Source: Allacma fusca
Taxonomy: Eukaryota; Arthropoda; Collembola; Symphypleona; Sminthuridae
Reading direction: 5' to 3'
DNA: 64,000 nt
NCBI GenBank assembly: GCA_947179485.1
Contig: OX359249.1
Location: 9,176,001 to 9,240,000, forward strand
The position numbers and the translations under genes are program-made. The stretch's first letter is position 1. Each line of letters begins with the position of its first letter. Positions 47,901-61,300 of the stretch are shown piece by piece. The notes under the pieces were generated by a model that saw only the letters and a list, made by a program, of their open reading frames with translations, was not told where the DNA came from and made no database searches.

Positions 47901-49625
47901 AGTGTGTAGTGGTATCTCGTGTCTACATGATATTTCGTAATTTTTTCATATAATCTTATTACATAGTGCGAGCCGTAATATAAATGTATAATTGTATATA
48001 ACAATAGTAGACTAGGTGTTTAATGGAAAAAAATGACTATTATTACTAGGAATTAAGTATTCTGCTATATTACAAAAAAAACATTGTAACATGCAATATT
48101 ATTCCTTCCTGTATTAAATTTAGGGAAATTAGTTTATAGAATTATATTGTACCAAGTTGTAAAAAGTACGTAATGGAACATTTTCACTTTAATTTTTACC
48201 TTTGACTATAGTTGTACAAAAGTCGATGTAATTTTAATCATTACAATAGGGGATAATACGAACGGAGTTGAAGCAAATGAATTTATGAACAGGAATCACG
48301 CGTCACAGTGTGAACATATACACTTAAATCTATATAGGAGGAATTAAAAAAGAATACTAATGAGATAGAAGTACTACAGATAGAGAGACAGAGCGAATAA
48401 TTATTAACGTAGCACGTATACATTTTTAGGGTAATATTATATACTACAAACAATCTACTCTCATGTTGTTAATATGTACTAATATGTGTAAATGTGTGTG
48501 ACAGTTTGACATAAACGATAAAGTATATGAAAAACAATGGAGATATGTATGTAAACCACTGCATACAGTAAGAGTCAAGCTTAATCGAAGGTTCGTATTA
48601 ACGTAAAACGCAAGCAGTTCAGCTGAGTATATAAATTATATGTACCTAGGTCTTTAGGATATGATGTGAAACAACAAAAAATTTATTGTAGTCTTGAGTA
48701 CGTTCTTTTCTAAAAAGATAAATGAAAAACAATGAAATACTCGTCCAGGAAGAGTATAGAATGATTCTCAATTCTCAACTCAGCAAACAAAATATTAGTA
48801 TGCCCCGGTCAAATATGAACTTTCTGTTGTAATTCGTCTCCGATAATGTTTACATTTGATCTACATATAATTGTAAATTGTGAAGGTCATATCCAGAGTG
48901 CAAGGGAAGAGACGCTGCTTGCCTCGACATAAAATAATTTTAAAGAATTTAAAAAAGAAAAGAAAAATACGGTACTCGTTTGAACTCTAGACGAACTTTT
49001 TGCAACAAAATCTTCAATTTATTCTCCTTCTGTAATGACGAAGTCAGTACTCTATTTGGACTCGAATGAATAAACAAAAATACTAAAAAATATTAGAAAT
49101 ATGGAATCAACATACCGATATTTAGAAAAAATCAAAAGAGAAAAACAAATCAAGATTTCAACTTGTATTTTAGTTCTAATAATTGTCAGCCATGTACACA
49201 CACGGTGGAACAGTGTACGTACATTGTATGAACACGTAGGTGACTCACAGGTTTCGAGTTAATTTTAATCCTAGGTCGGACTTGTTTCCATCGTCTCTTT
49301 ATTGTCGGTTGTATGAATCCATACATCCTTTTTAAAAAAAGCTTGCTATTATAAACAAATAGTTAATACATGATTATTATTACACATAAATTATTGTATG
49401 CTTTGCGGCGTTGCGGGAAACGTAATGACGAGCGAAAAATAAAATATATTTTTCAGTTTTTATTGTGATAATGGGTTTTCGTTGTTTATAATTATTATTA
49501 TTACTATTATTACGGTATGACTATATTATGTGACTAACTGTTGTGTCGTCATTGTCCTCATTCTTGATTGTAATACTGCAGTATGGATTACATTACTAAT
49601 GTTGTTTTACTATGAAATTAATAAA
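44909..49625 (+). other. Probable long 3' UTR of rno
   Basis: No credible coding sequence. Several AATAAA hexamers occur in plus-strand sense, including 47810-47815 and 49620-49625, so the transcript end is uncertain. The sequence is very AT-rich with many UGUA words; three match the Pumilio consensus (47731, 47779 and 47993). Attribution to rno is inferred from lack of other genes. Confidence 0.4.
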
Positions 49626-52343
49626 AATTAATTCATGTCCATAAAACGATATAAATGTCCGCATTTATCAATCCAAACCTTTATTCCCCATGTACGCATC
49701 CCCCTGATAGCATGGGGACCCGGATCCTTTCGTGATTGCATCTCTCTATGCACCTGTGAAACATTCCTTAATTATACATGATCGTGAGCTCGTGAAGTTC
49801 AGGAGAATTTAATTCCATTCACAATGACAACTGCCAGTGTAAGAAGGGGAATTTAGTGGAAGTACTAAATATATACCCACGCACCGTCCATACATCCTTA
49901 CGAGCTTCCATTTCAGCAACATGGGTTTGTATTCATACAGAGCTGTAGGGAAACTTTGTAATCGCTCCGTAGTCTCTCCAGGTTCCCCCTGGTAACTGCA
50001 CCAACATACAAAACACGCTATTGAAAGAATATTTAGCACATTGGTTCTGATTTCCCTCTATCTAAAATCTGGACTCTACAAATGTTACAGATATGAAACC
50101 CTACCTTAAAAGAAGGAAAATTGGGAAAGTAGCATCCACTATTGGTCCTAATTGATGCAAGATGACGGTATCTAAATATTTCGGACACACTGGACACTCC
50201 ACGGAAACCTGTCCTCTCCAGTTTATTCTCCCATTTTACTTCCCTTTTCAAATAAAAGTTGAATCATTTAAAAATTGTCAAAATATATGTAAGCGTCTGT
50301 TTGACGTGAATCTTCTGAGCCAGGCAGGCCCAGAGGTTTTATCATATTTAAAGCTAAAGTATACCATTTTGGCCAACAATGTCATTTAATAAAGGAGAAT
50401 AAGGACAAGGGCATAGCGTGAGCATAAGCACCGGACTGGAGTATTTTTATTCCATAAAATATGTATTCATCATTCCCTTTGGACTTATCTCCTAGACAGT
50501 TTTTCGTATATTAATTCCAGATTCCAGACTGGAAATCCTACAGTGAGCAAAATAACAATAGTTTTTATTGCAAGAATATGAAACCATTTGATGTCATTCA
50601 GCTATTGGCAATAGTGATGACTTGTAGTCAACAGAGCCTTCCAGCCTCCAAGAGTTGACGTACACAAATTGAGAATGTGAGACTGAATGTGAAAGTGCAT
50701 CCATGAGCCTTTCACTTCATAAGCGTTACATTATTGCTGTCTAACTACGACGCTGTATTGTCCTGTAAGTTTGACATTGTGCTGTTGAGCTATTATTACG
50801 TCCTTTTATTGAGCCGCTGTTAGATGGATTATTAAGTTGCAATTCTTACGTCGTATTATTACGTAATGGATACTGTAATGTGATACTACTGTCTTATAAA
50901 TCATATCGAAGTAACGGGGAGGGACGTAAAAGCTGTAGTTTTTTCCATTCGCCATAAATGATATTTACCAGTAATGTGGTTAGCCTAGTAAAAGGTTTTT
51001 AATTGGTTGTCCCGAGCAGGACCATACACCTACAAGAAACTAATGCCATTCTTAATACAAACAATTAAGGAATCCAGATCCCAGGCTCTTGAGCACCATA
51101 GGAAAGGTCAGCAGGGAACTGTCCCCGGTATTTTAATAAAGATAGTGACGTTATACATATGAGCCAAGTCATGTTCCCACACGTATGTATTTATAGATAC
51201 TACACCATATACATGGTACACCATTACTCATCCATGAATATATGCGAACTGTTGTCATATACATACACGCCTACTAAACATACTACGGGCAGCTTAAATT
51301 GAGCATCAGAGACGGGCTCGTACAGAAACCATGTACATTTTGACATTGGGATTTTTTTTGAAATAGAATATTTGGGAGTTTTGATGTGAAACGTAAAAAC
51401 TGCCCTACCCTGAAATTAGCAAAATTGGTTGCTAAATAAAGAATCTAAATGGATTGGTTAAAACCTGAAATCGGTATTATATATGAAATCTCGGTCTAGG
51501 ATATCTTCGGAGCTTCCTTGCAATATTTCCATAGTTTAGATATAGTCTCGATTCTGTGGGTGTACTGTGTGTGTGTATGTGTGTGTGTGTGTGTACACAT
51601 ATGCAAGCGTGAGTAGCCCACTCGGAAGTTTTACAGCAGCGTCGACATCTGAGTTCCACGGGATTGCCAATGTATGTCAGCGTTAGTTGTAGGAAGGTTC
51701 ATCGACGAGCAGACGATTTGAGTCATGCGTACTTTGTAAATTCAACCGAAATTTCCTCCAAGATCAATATACCAAAAATGGGTGCAAGATTCTTCCTCAG
51801 TCTCACCGTGTTGCCCAAAATGGGAGAGCCAAAGAAATTTTCAATCTTCTTCCGCCAGTGCTGATTCTCTTCCTTTCTCCCTCTGCTCTCTCTCTCTATC
51901 TCTCCCTGTCGCTCTGTCGCTCTGTCTCTCTCTCTCACTCTCTGTCGTACACTGTTTCTCCCTCTGTTTCCTCTGGCCTAAATGCTTCCACCCTCTTTCA
52001 CCACAGCTCAGTACCTTGTCAAATTTACAACAAACAAGTTGAGCAACTGGACATCTCAGTTCAAAAGTAACAAATCTCAGCTAACATATTTAAGTCACTC
52101 CTCTGTGACTCCAATTAGTATACATGTAATGATAAATTTAGTGTGAGAAGCGTCCCTGTAGACACATTTGGGAATTTTGAAGGCTTGTAGTGCCATTGGA
52201 AGAAAGCCCTTGCCCATCATCAGCCTTTATTTCTTGAGAACTGGATACTTTAGTTAATTTTCGGCTAGTCCTGAAATACGGAAATCAATATTAAAGTTTG
52301 TTGAATATTTCAAAGTGTGTAAGAAAAGTACGAAGAGGCAGCC
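49626..52343. other. Intergenic DNA between rno and nwk
   Basis: No supported gene. Microsatellites: (GT)n with a TAT interruption at about 51566-51594, and CT-rich repeat at about 51866-51945. The nwk promoter should lie here, but I cannot place it. Confidence 0.45.
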
Positions 52344-55300
52344 ATGCAACCTCCTCCTGCTCGCAAGGTAAAATTTTATTGAACTTTAAATAATTGTTGG
52401 GGATGGATTGAACCTATGCGGCTTTTCTTCCTTAAATTATTTCATCTTGCTCTCATTGTGAGTCTCATACTTTATTCCCTTTACAGTATTCATGACTTTC
52501 TCAACTTTCTTTTTTTTTTATCTCGAAACTCTCACGCGTCCAAGTATCAAAGGGAAGAGAAGTGTTAATTTTCCTGACTTACACAGAAGTCACATCCTTC
52601 GTAGTGCCACACATATCAACCGCACTTATCCAGTCCACCCAAACGATTGAGCGATACTCCTACCTCTTTATTGTACACATTATCTATAGATTTTTCCATT
52701 ATTTGGGAATATTTCGATGTATGTCCTATCACAGCTAGGTGTGACTTCTTGTGACAAGGTACAAGACGTTTCTTCCGTGGTACATGTTCCAATTATAGAA
52801 GAAAATGCGATTTAGGAAACACCCCACGGTATTTCCCCAGGGGATATGTATGTATCTGTTCAAAAAATACCCTCACAGTCCACAAGCCAATTTGTTTCTT
52901 TACTGGAATTAATTTTACTTGTAGCATCAATTTCCGGACATACAAGATATGGGATTTCCAGGTGAAATAAAAATATGTACATATTAAGTACGTATAGATA
53001 TACATATATGTACCACACACTACTGCATATCTCACATTAGATCAGCCTTTGACAGTTTCACAAGAGCAGCCAAAATTCTTGGAGTGTAATCTATAATACT
53101 TATGGATATGTGAAGTTATGTGAAGCTAAACAAATGATTTTGAAGGGCCATTTAGAGTAGGTGATGCGGGTATGAAAATTTTACCACTGCCACTTCAAAC
53201 CCCGAATTTGCTAATGACATGTTTTTACATGAGTTAAGGCAGAGCCGGTGTGGTATAAGGAGACATTAGTTGGCAAAAATGTAGTTTTAAGAGCTGTTGA
53301 GCAATGAACAGCCCTATGAGAGTTTGTTTGGAGGAAGGTATACAGGCCTCTTATAATATTGTATATTTTTGTTATGAGCATCTCTGCATGGTCTTCTAAA
53401 TTTGAAACAGCCATGAGCCTTGTCCTTTAACTAATAATTAATACGTTAACCAAGGGATTTATGGATCACAATAGAGAGTAGTGTGTGGCTGCTGACAATC
53501 TCTATAGAATTTCTCACAGAGGCCAACTAATTGTAAGGGGTGGTACTTGAGCTACTCCTGCGGTGAGTATTACCACGTTACTGTGATCAGTCTGATCTGC
53601 TATGACTTATGTAAATCGTCCAGTGGGATAGAACAGAGGATGGTTGACCTTGTTGAGGTATAGGTACTTAGTACTGTTGCACGCATCAACACATACATAT
53701 TGCCGATTTGCTGAGTCTGAGGACTGGTTATGGGACTGTATATTTGAGACATACGTACAGTTACTTTTTGTAGATACGGATCTTGACAAAAGAAAAATTT
53801 AACTCGATACTTGGACCGTGGTGATATCCAACCGGACTTTAACAGTGGAAATGTACGCATCATGAGATAACTCCCCTTCGTGTGAAGTAACAAACAACAA
53901 GTGTGCATTACTTGGACTGGTTCATTCCATTGAGTCCAGTCCTTGACCACTGCCAGTTAATTTTTGATTTAATCGAATCAGATTACCAATCAGAGTAACT
54001 ATTTCCGAACGTCCAGAAAGGATTCGTAAGAAATTAGAGACACTTATGCGTTATTCAATTTGAATCCACTTCCTCCCTCTTAATTGGTTTAATGTGACAG
54101 GCAATTAAAACCATGATTTATGAAGCATTTTCCTACACATGTCTTTGTGGTGTGGCATCAATCAGACAGGGTTTTCAAATCAGAAATTCTGTTTTAGTAT
54201 ACATGAGTTAGAGTCGTATCTTACAATATCTGCAAGCATTTGAATAAATCTACAAACTCCTTATTTCATTGTGATGGATGTAAGAATAATATGAGGAATG
54301 CACTAAAAAAAATCCATGTTTGAAGGTTTGGTAGCTACAATGTAATAATTTGCGGCGAGACAGATAGAATAGCGTTTAGTCAATTGTATGAACAGCAGCG
54401 AATAAATATTGGTTTTGAAAAATCCTAACACTTACTTAGACATGTCTGAAAAATCCCGAGAAGTTATGCCGTCCATTTGTAAACAGAATAGCCCTAGCCG
54501 GTAACCGTGAATCAAAGTCTCTCGGACTGCATGTAATACCTATAATGTACATATTCTGGGATTTATGTAAAGATTTATTTCTCAAATTTTACGCAATTTC
54601 CCATTATAAGGTATATATTCATTGGGGGTGTAAAGATTATGCCAGAGTCGAATGTCTAATCTATCTGTAATTATTTGCAGACGCCCGAAAACACCGGTTC
54701 ATTAAAATTTAGGTCCAGTCTTGTATTGATTTTGAATCCATAAAAAAGCCATGTAATAGAAATACCCTCTTTTTAAAACTTGTTCAAATTCGGGAAGAAA
54801 AAGTTTCTTTACTTCCCAATAATCATTAAGAACTGACAATCTGAAGTGTTCAATTACGAATGCTATAAAAACGAGTCCCGAAAGTTAAATTGACATTTAT
54901 GTAATAAGAAATTGTACTATTGCATGCACGAAACGCATGTTTTGTGGGGGGCAAAACTTTATTCAAAAGATACTTAGTTAACTTGTTTACAGTGCAGTGA
55001 ATTACAGTGAAAGAAAGTTTACATTGGTATATGCACGTAAAGTTTACTTGCCACGCTTATGTTCCATAGAAAATATTTGAAAAGGATGTATTAGGAAAAG
55101 TCCCTTGAGGAGAAAAGTAGATACAGAAAAAACGTGGCTAAATGTTTAAGTGTGTCCGGAAAGGATCATCCCAGAGTCAGAGTGGTTGGGGAAACAAGTT
55201 TGAAAACCTCATACGGTTTACTTAAAAACGTCTTTCATCCCAGTCGTTCCTTTTCCAATGCCATAATAGATATAAGTTTGAATTGAGGGGCTCAAGATAC

Positions 55301-58300
55301 TGATCTTCCTTCAAGTCCGACACATGTCATTTCCAAGCTCACCCAATATAATTCTTACAATTTATTTCCCTTCGCCTATTCTGTGTAAGTGTGTAAGTGT
55401 AAATAGAATTCCTTACACTTTCAGGATCACAAGTTAGCGAACTGCTTAAGCATTTTGCTAGGATAGATCTTTCATAGTGTATACTTTCAAAGGAAAACCC
55501 AGTTGTTTGGAGCCCTTAGAAGAATTTACTACCCTTGAAAAGTAATAATTTATTCTAACGTGTATGAATAATAGGGTGGTAAAATACCTGACAAGGGACG
55601 ATGCTGTAGTAACCGCAAGATTCATATAATTTTGTTACAGTTTGCAACAGTCAGATGTTTATTTAAGAAATCAAAATGTACTTGAGATCCACACACCATA
55701 CAACATTATGTGCTGCCCACCCCTTTGCAGAGTTTCTAATTTTTCAATTTTATCCCTGAGAGGCAGTTAATATCAACAAAAGCTATTATTACCAAGTGCC
55801 AGAGGTCAAGGTCACAGATTGTGTGGCCGGAGCAGTTGTATTAAGTTGTTCTTACTTACATCCATGGGTTTAATTGTCAATGTGGTAAATAATATTTGGA
55901 TGTTGCAGGGTCCTTACTTGAAGACACTAAAGCATGTTCACACGGAGCAGATCGCTCGACTCCAAGCAAAAAATCAACACGAATGTGACCTCCTCGAAGA
56001 CATAAGGTAAAGTTGTGTAGTGCTCCTCTGTACCATCAAATTCAATTCGGGTTGGACATTTCATATGTCAGAGTGAAAATTTTCACGGAATTCAATAATT
56101 TTTACTTTTATCCAACACTGTATAGTATACAATCGAGTACTCTATTTCCTTAGCTAGCTTTTATTCGTATTTGAATGGCAAGTTTATTTTAATCAATACA
56201 CCAGACGCTGACCTTTTCCATCCCACACTCGTAGATTCAGACACACAGATAGAGTCATGTCCATAAGTGTGCGTACTGCGTACACTACGTAATGGTTCTC
56301 TTACTAGGAGATAGAATTTCCATTCATCTTGAATCACCAAGGCGTGTTTGTGAATTGTACTGAAATAGGTATGTAAATGTAGGATATAAAGGTATTTTTA
56401 GTATAAAACCAGCCACTCAGCCTAGTAGCAGTATCAATAATTTCCAATTCCAACCCAATTTCAACTCTGGCCCGAGTCAACTTTAGCTGAAATGATTTGT
56501 GTAAAAAGAAAGCATAGGATGAAGGAAGAAAGCAAATATTTACCATGGGTATGGGAGATGAGTTAGGATGGGAGGGTGAGTTCTATTCGGGTGTATGTAC
56601 ATTTGAAGGGAATTTTTATCACGAAAGCTGCATACTGAAATCTCATTCTGAGTAAAACTGTGTAAGAGAAAGTGTGCAAGGTAGCTGATCTCATTGAATG
56701 TTAGGACAGGAGAAATATTTCTTGTTAGCATACTCCAGTGACGGCACATACATTGACATATTTATTTACATGGTGGAAAATCCGACAGAGTCTCCGAAAC
56801 CTGTTGTACTTCTGTACTTGTTTTCAAGGTACTTTCTTTTCAAGTTACATTTAAGGCACTTATTCTGCTTCTTTGACTTCCTAAGTAAATACTTGTGGTT
56901 TGTTGTATTTGCAGAAATTTTACTAAACAGCGGTCGGTGATCGAAAAGACTTACGCAGAGGTATGCTCAATTTAATTTTAAGCTAGTACTTAACTGTAAG
57001 TTGAGCAGAGCTCCACAACTACTTTAATAACGATTCAACATGTTGTGGAAGAATTGTTATTACTGGATGGATCAAAACCATTCCAATCGTTTCCATCCTT
57101 TACTCGTCATTCAGACTTGCCTGCATGCTGTTTTGCAGTTTGCTTATTCCCAGCATGCCACGTTTGATCAGACATTCAAGCAAAGATTTACTTTTCGGTG
57201 CAGGTTTCCATCAAGGAATTTTGCCAGGCATTGAGGTTTCCGATGCACGCATGTATTGGTGCCTTAAAATTAGTTTTTTTTTTGGGGGGGGGGGAGTAGG
57301 AATTTAATTACGTCTGGTGGTCCATGGATTGTCACTGAACTGTTGATGAACAAACTTTAGTTAACCACAATGTTTTTACAAGCGCTTTAGGCTAGATTTT
57401 GTATCCCTGGAATCCTTCCTACTCCCATCAGCTTTGATTACTCCGATGATCCGTATTTATTTAAGTAATTGGGAAAATACGGCCCACAGATGAAAACTCA
57501 CAGCAAACCCCCTTAAAGTTATTAACCCAATGACAAGTCCAGCCCGCATGTACAGTCCGTATTTACTAGCAATTCAGATTTGTTGTCAAAATTAATCAAG
57601 GAATACAAAAATGTTACAGTAAATTAAAATTGCAAAAAACTCCGGAAAATACATGTAATGAAGGATTTATATTAAATCAAAACCCTTTAACTTCCTCAGC
57701 TACATTTTATGTTTTGGGACTTCCTTCTTTTGACTTTGACTAAAAATGATTTCCTACTTGTACAGGCTCTGCTAAAAATCTCCAGTGCGTACCTTAATAA
57801 GAAAATTCCATCCATTCCAGATCTAAGAGATGAGGAAGAGGACGAGCGGTGGTAAGTGCAAACCTTGTATTGATGTTTACACCGACACTTTCTGCGACCC
57901 ACTCAAAATTCATCCCTTACTATTCCGTTACAGGTTACAGTACATGTAGCTAATCTTTAGAAAAATAGAACAACATGAGACTACTTCCTATAGCTTCAAG
58001 CATCCGATATGTATTTATATATAGTTACCCTGGGACTTACCAAAGTCTTTATGTAAATGGTTACAAAGGATTATGCGCTGGGAAGTATGAAGTACGAGCT
58101 GTTATGTAATGCCCCATAGATTTCACAAAGAATGGTAAAAAAGATAAGCCATTTCCCTCAGCTTGGAAATGATGGAACGCCAGTCAGAATCAAAGGGAAA
58201 AAGTCAGAATATCCGTAGTGTGAAACATTTGCAAAAACAACTGGTTCTGACAACCTTTGTGCATAAACACAGTATCAACATTTATCGATCCCTCTGTAAT

Positions 58301-61300
58301 TCATTTATGTATAGGTATCATTTCAGGATAGGAACACACCTACATATTATCATGCAACCACTGGCCCTCTTAATTATTTAAAACCTGTAAATCTTTATCT
58401 ATGAAAAATGCATGTACTTACACTTAATGACTGGGGTTTCTTCGCACAATAAAATGTTGGCTGAGTTATGTCTTATGTGCTCCTTTCTCCAGCCATAAAT
58501 TATAGAGCCAGAAATGTTTCTGTTGTTTCCCGAATGGCTGGGTTCTACAGGAAGCTGCCTTTTAAAAATCCCTTTAATTCAATTTCTACACTACTGCGTA
58601 ATACACAGGACCTATAGAAAGTAGTAGTTGCGGAGCATAATTATACCTTTTACAGAGTGTTTACAACTATGAGGGGAAATTTAGTCCTCCTTTGAAGGGA
58701 ACAAACATCAGCCGTGGGCTGGATACTTTATTAAATTTATGATTTAGTGTATCTAATTATGACTACGTCATTATCTTCAAACTACGGCTAATTGTTTTTT
58801 CTCTGAAATCTTCTTTGTAGAAATATGTTTTTATTGTATTGTTAAGAGTACGGAATACGATAATATCAATAATCAGAGAGAGAGGATTGAGGTAGGAGAT
58901 GATATTAAAGGACGAAGACGACACCGACTGAAGTCATCATTGCATGCATGTTTGTAACAGCCAGAAATAATTAATCTTTCAATTCTCCTAATTATGCTCA
59001 CAGGAACGTATGGAATGTGTGGCGGACAGTACTGGAAGAGAATGAGAAATTGGCTCGAGCCCGTTTAGCAGCGGTGGAAGTATTCCAGCAGCAGATAACG
59101 GATGATGCGAAAACTATTCGTCATGCAAAACTTCAAGCTTCCAAAAAGTGTCTTGATCAACTTGCGACTGTACAAAAGGAATTGCAAAACAGTGTCCAAG
59201 AATTAGATCGAAATAAAAAACTATACTTCGAAGAGGAGCATTTGGCTCATGATGCACGCGACAAGGCACGGGATGCTGAGGAGAAGTAAGTTTCATCTTA
59301 TTTTGTCACTCCTGCGAAACTAAACAGTACCAGAATACCAAAGAGCACAAGCTCATTCAAAGGTTTTCTGAGTGAAGAGAATTGCTGGTTTTGATACAAT
59401 ATTTACATTCATTTCTTCCTTGAAGATACAAAAAAAAATTCAATGTACTCCTAAATTATGTGTTTCTGCAGTCTGCTCATGTAAAAGTTTCGGTTGTAGT
59501 TTCTCAATCCCTTGAGACTTTGATTTCGACATAGTATGTCGTGTTAGCATTACCAACTTGAAAACACCACACTGCTAGTCACAATGTTTTTAAGCCTCCA
59601 AAAGTGATAATCGTATCTATAACAATGTCAGTGTTACAGTAACAAAAGATTCGCACATCCTTTGGGATAGTATTGAGAATTTAGGAACATGCTTGAATCC
59701 GACGTAATGACTTCAACAATTCTCCTACATTTCCTTGTTTCATACAAAACTAAATGACGCCTTCACGGCATTGAACCATTCTCAAATATCTCCTTCACTT
59801 TCTATTCTCTGAAGTTGAGTGTTTATGTAACCGGAGACAAGGCGACGCTACAAGTAATTACTCAATTAGTGAAACATTTTCGTAACACGTAGGATTAAAT
59901 TCAACGTAGCTGGGAAATGCTATCCCGTAGGCTCATAAATAGATAAATACATTGTAGGTACACCTAAATGTATGTACATATGTACATAATATGTGACTCC
60001 AAAAGTCTGTTCACACACAACAAGCAGGGACTTGAGCATCTCTTGACAAAAAGCACTTCTACTCAGACATTGCATTGGCTCTTCTCTAACTGGGGAACCA
60101 ATGTCTGTAAATATAGAATGATGTTTTTTTAAATATCCCTAATGACGAAGAACTGACACAGAGAATCTCCTGACTGCTGGCATTCTATCAAAGATCATCT
60201 CTTTGACGCAAAAACTTTCGAGTCCCATTCTGTCTTATGTATGTATATACCTGAATGTGCATTTGAGCCATTCGGCTCCTCCACAGTAGTTGAAAAAGAA
60301 CAAAAACAAGTTGAAAACGGAGTTCAAAGTTTTGAACTTCCATGCCCTCCTTTAACCGAAATAAAAGTTGTCCTTGTCAGTATGAGGAGCTAGGAATTGA
60401 GTTTGGGATCAGGCAAAATATTCTGTTCATTAATTCATAACAAAAATAGGTAGAATATGGAACACAAAAAATTCTTTCAACTCAGACTTTTTTTATAGTT
60501 ATAGTAAATACATTCTCAAAGGTTCAGCAAGTAAATTAAAAAAAAAAATAATTGGGTAAAAGTTTACACCGGAGGCTTGAACAGCACAAAATTTTTGAGA
60601 AATATCTTTTAATGAACTACCATACTACCGATGAATTCGGCTTGTTTTGTGAAAGTTATTGCACAATGATATATTAGCTCAGAAAAGCTTTTCGCGGAGT
60701 AAGACCCTGATTCGCACTATACAAGTTCTAAATTTAGCATGCGCTCTAAGGGGTCGTAGGAAAAAGTTTGAAAAATTCCCTGACATCACTTTATCCATAT
60801 AATTCGATTTCAGTGAGGTTAACCCAATCCAATTCTTTCAAAAATGGAAACCATCAGAATGTAAGTGTTCCGTAGAGACAGGGATTTCAACTTTCCTAAA
60901 GAATGATGAACATCTACATTTCCTAACTACGTATGAATCCAGTATTGTGCCACTGTTGGTTGGAGAAATCCGAGAGGGAACTCACCTGCTTTGTATGCCC
61001 TGCACGAAAAGATACTGAGCTATCGCTGACTTACACAGTATATATAATTTGACTGAAACGAGAGTAAAAATCCCACTTGGATGATACATGTCGAGTGGGT
61101 ATACTCAAATATAGCTACTGTATCTAGAGCATTACTGAATTATGCAATTGTGCTCGTACATTCCTCATAGTGTGCACTTTGAGGGATATATATCCCTTTT
61201 TTTGTAAAAATAAAATAGCTATTTGATTGGGTTACATTATGATGAAACTTCCAGAGCTCGAGTCCAATACTATTCACGGAGATTTTTATCTCGAGTACTG

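Noticed and set aside
51782..52070. Plus-strand ORFs rich in Leu/Ser
   Set aside because: They are translations of the CT microsatellite.
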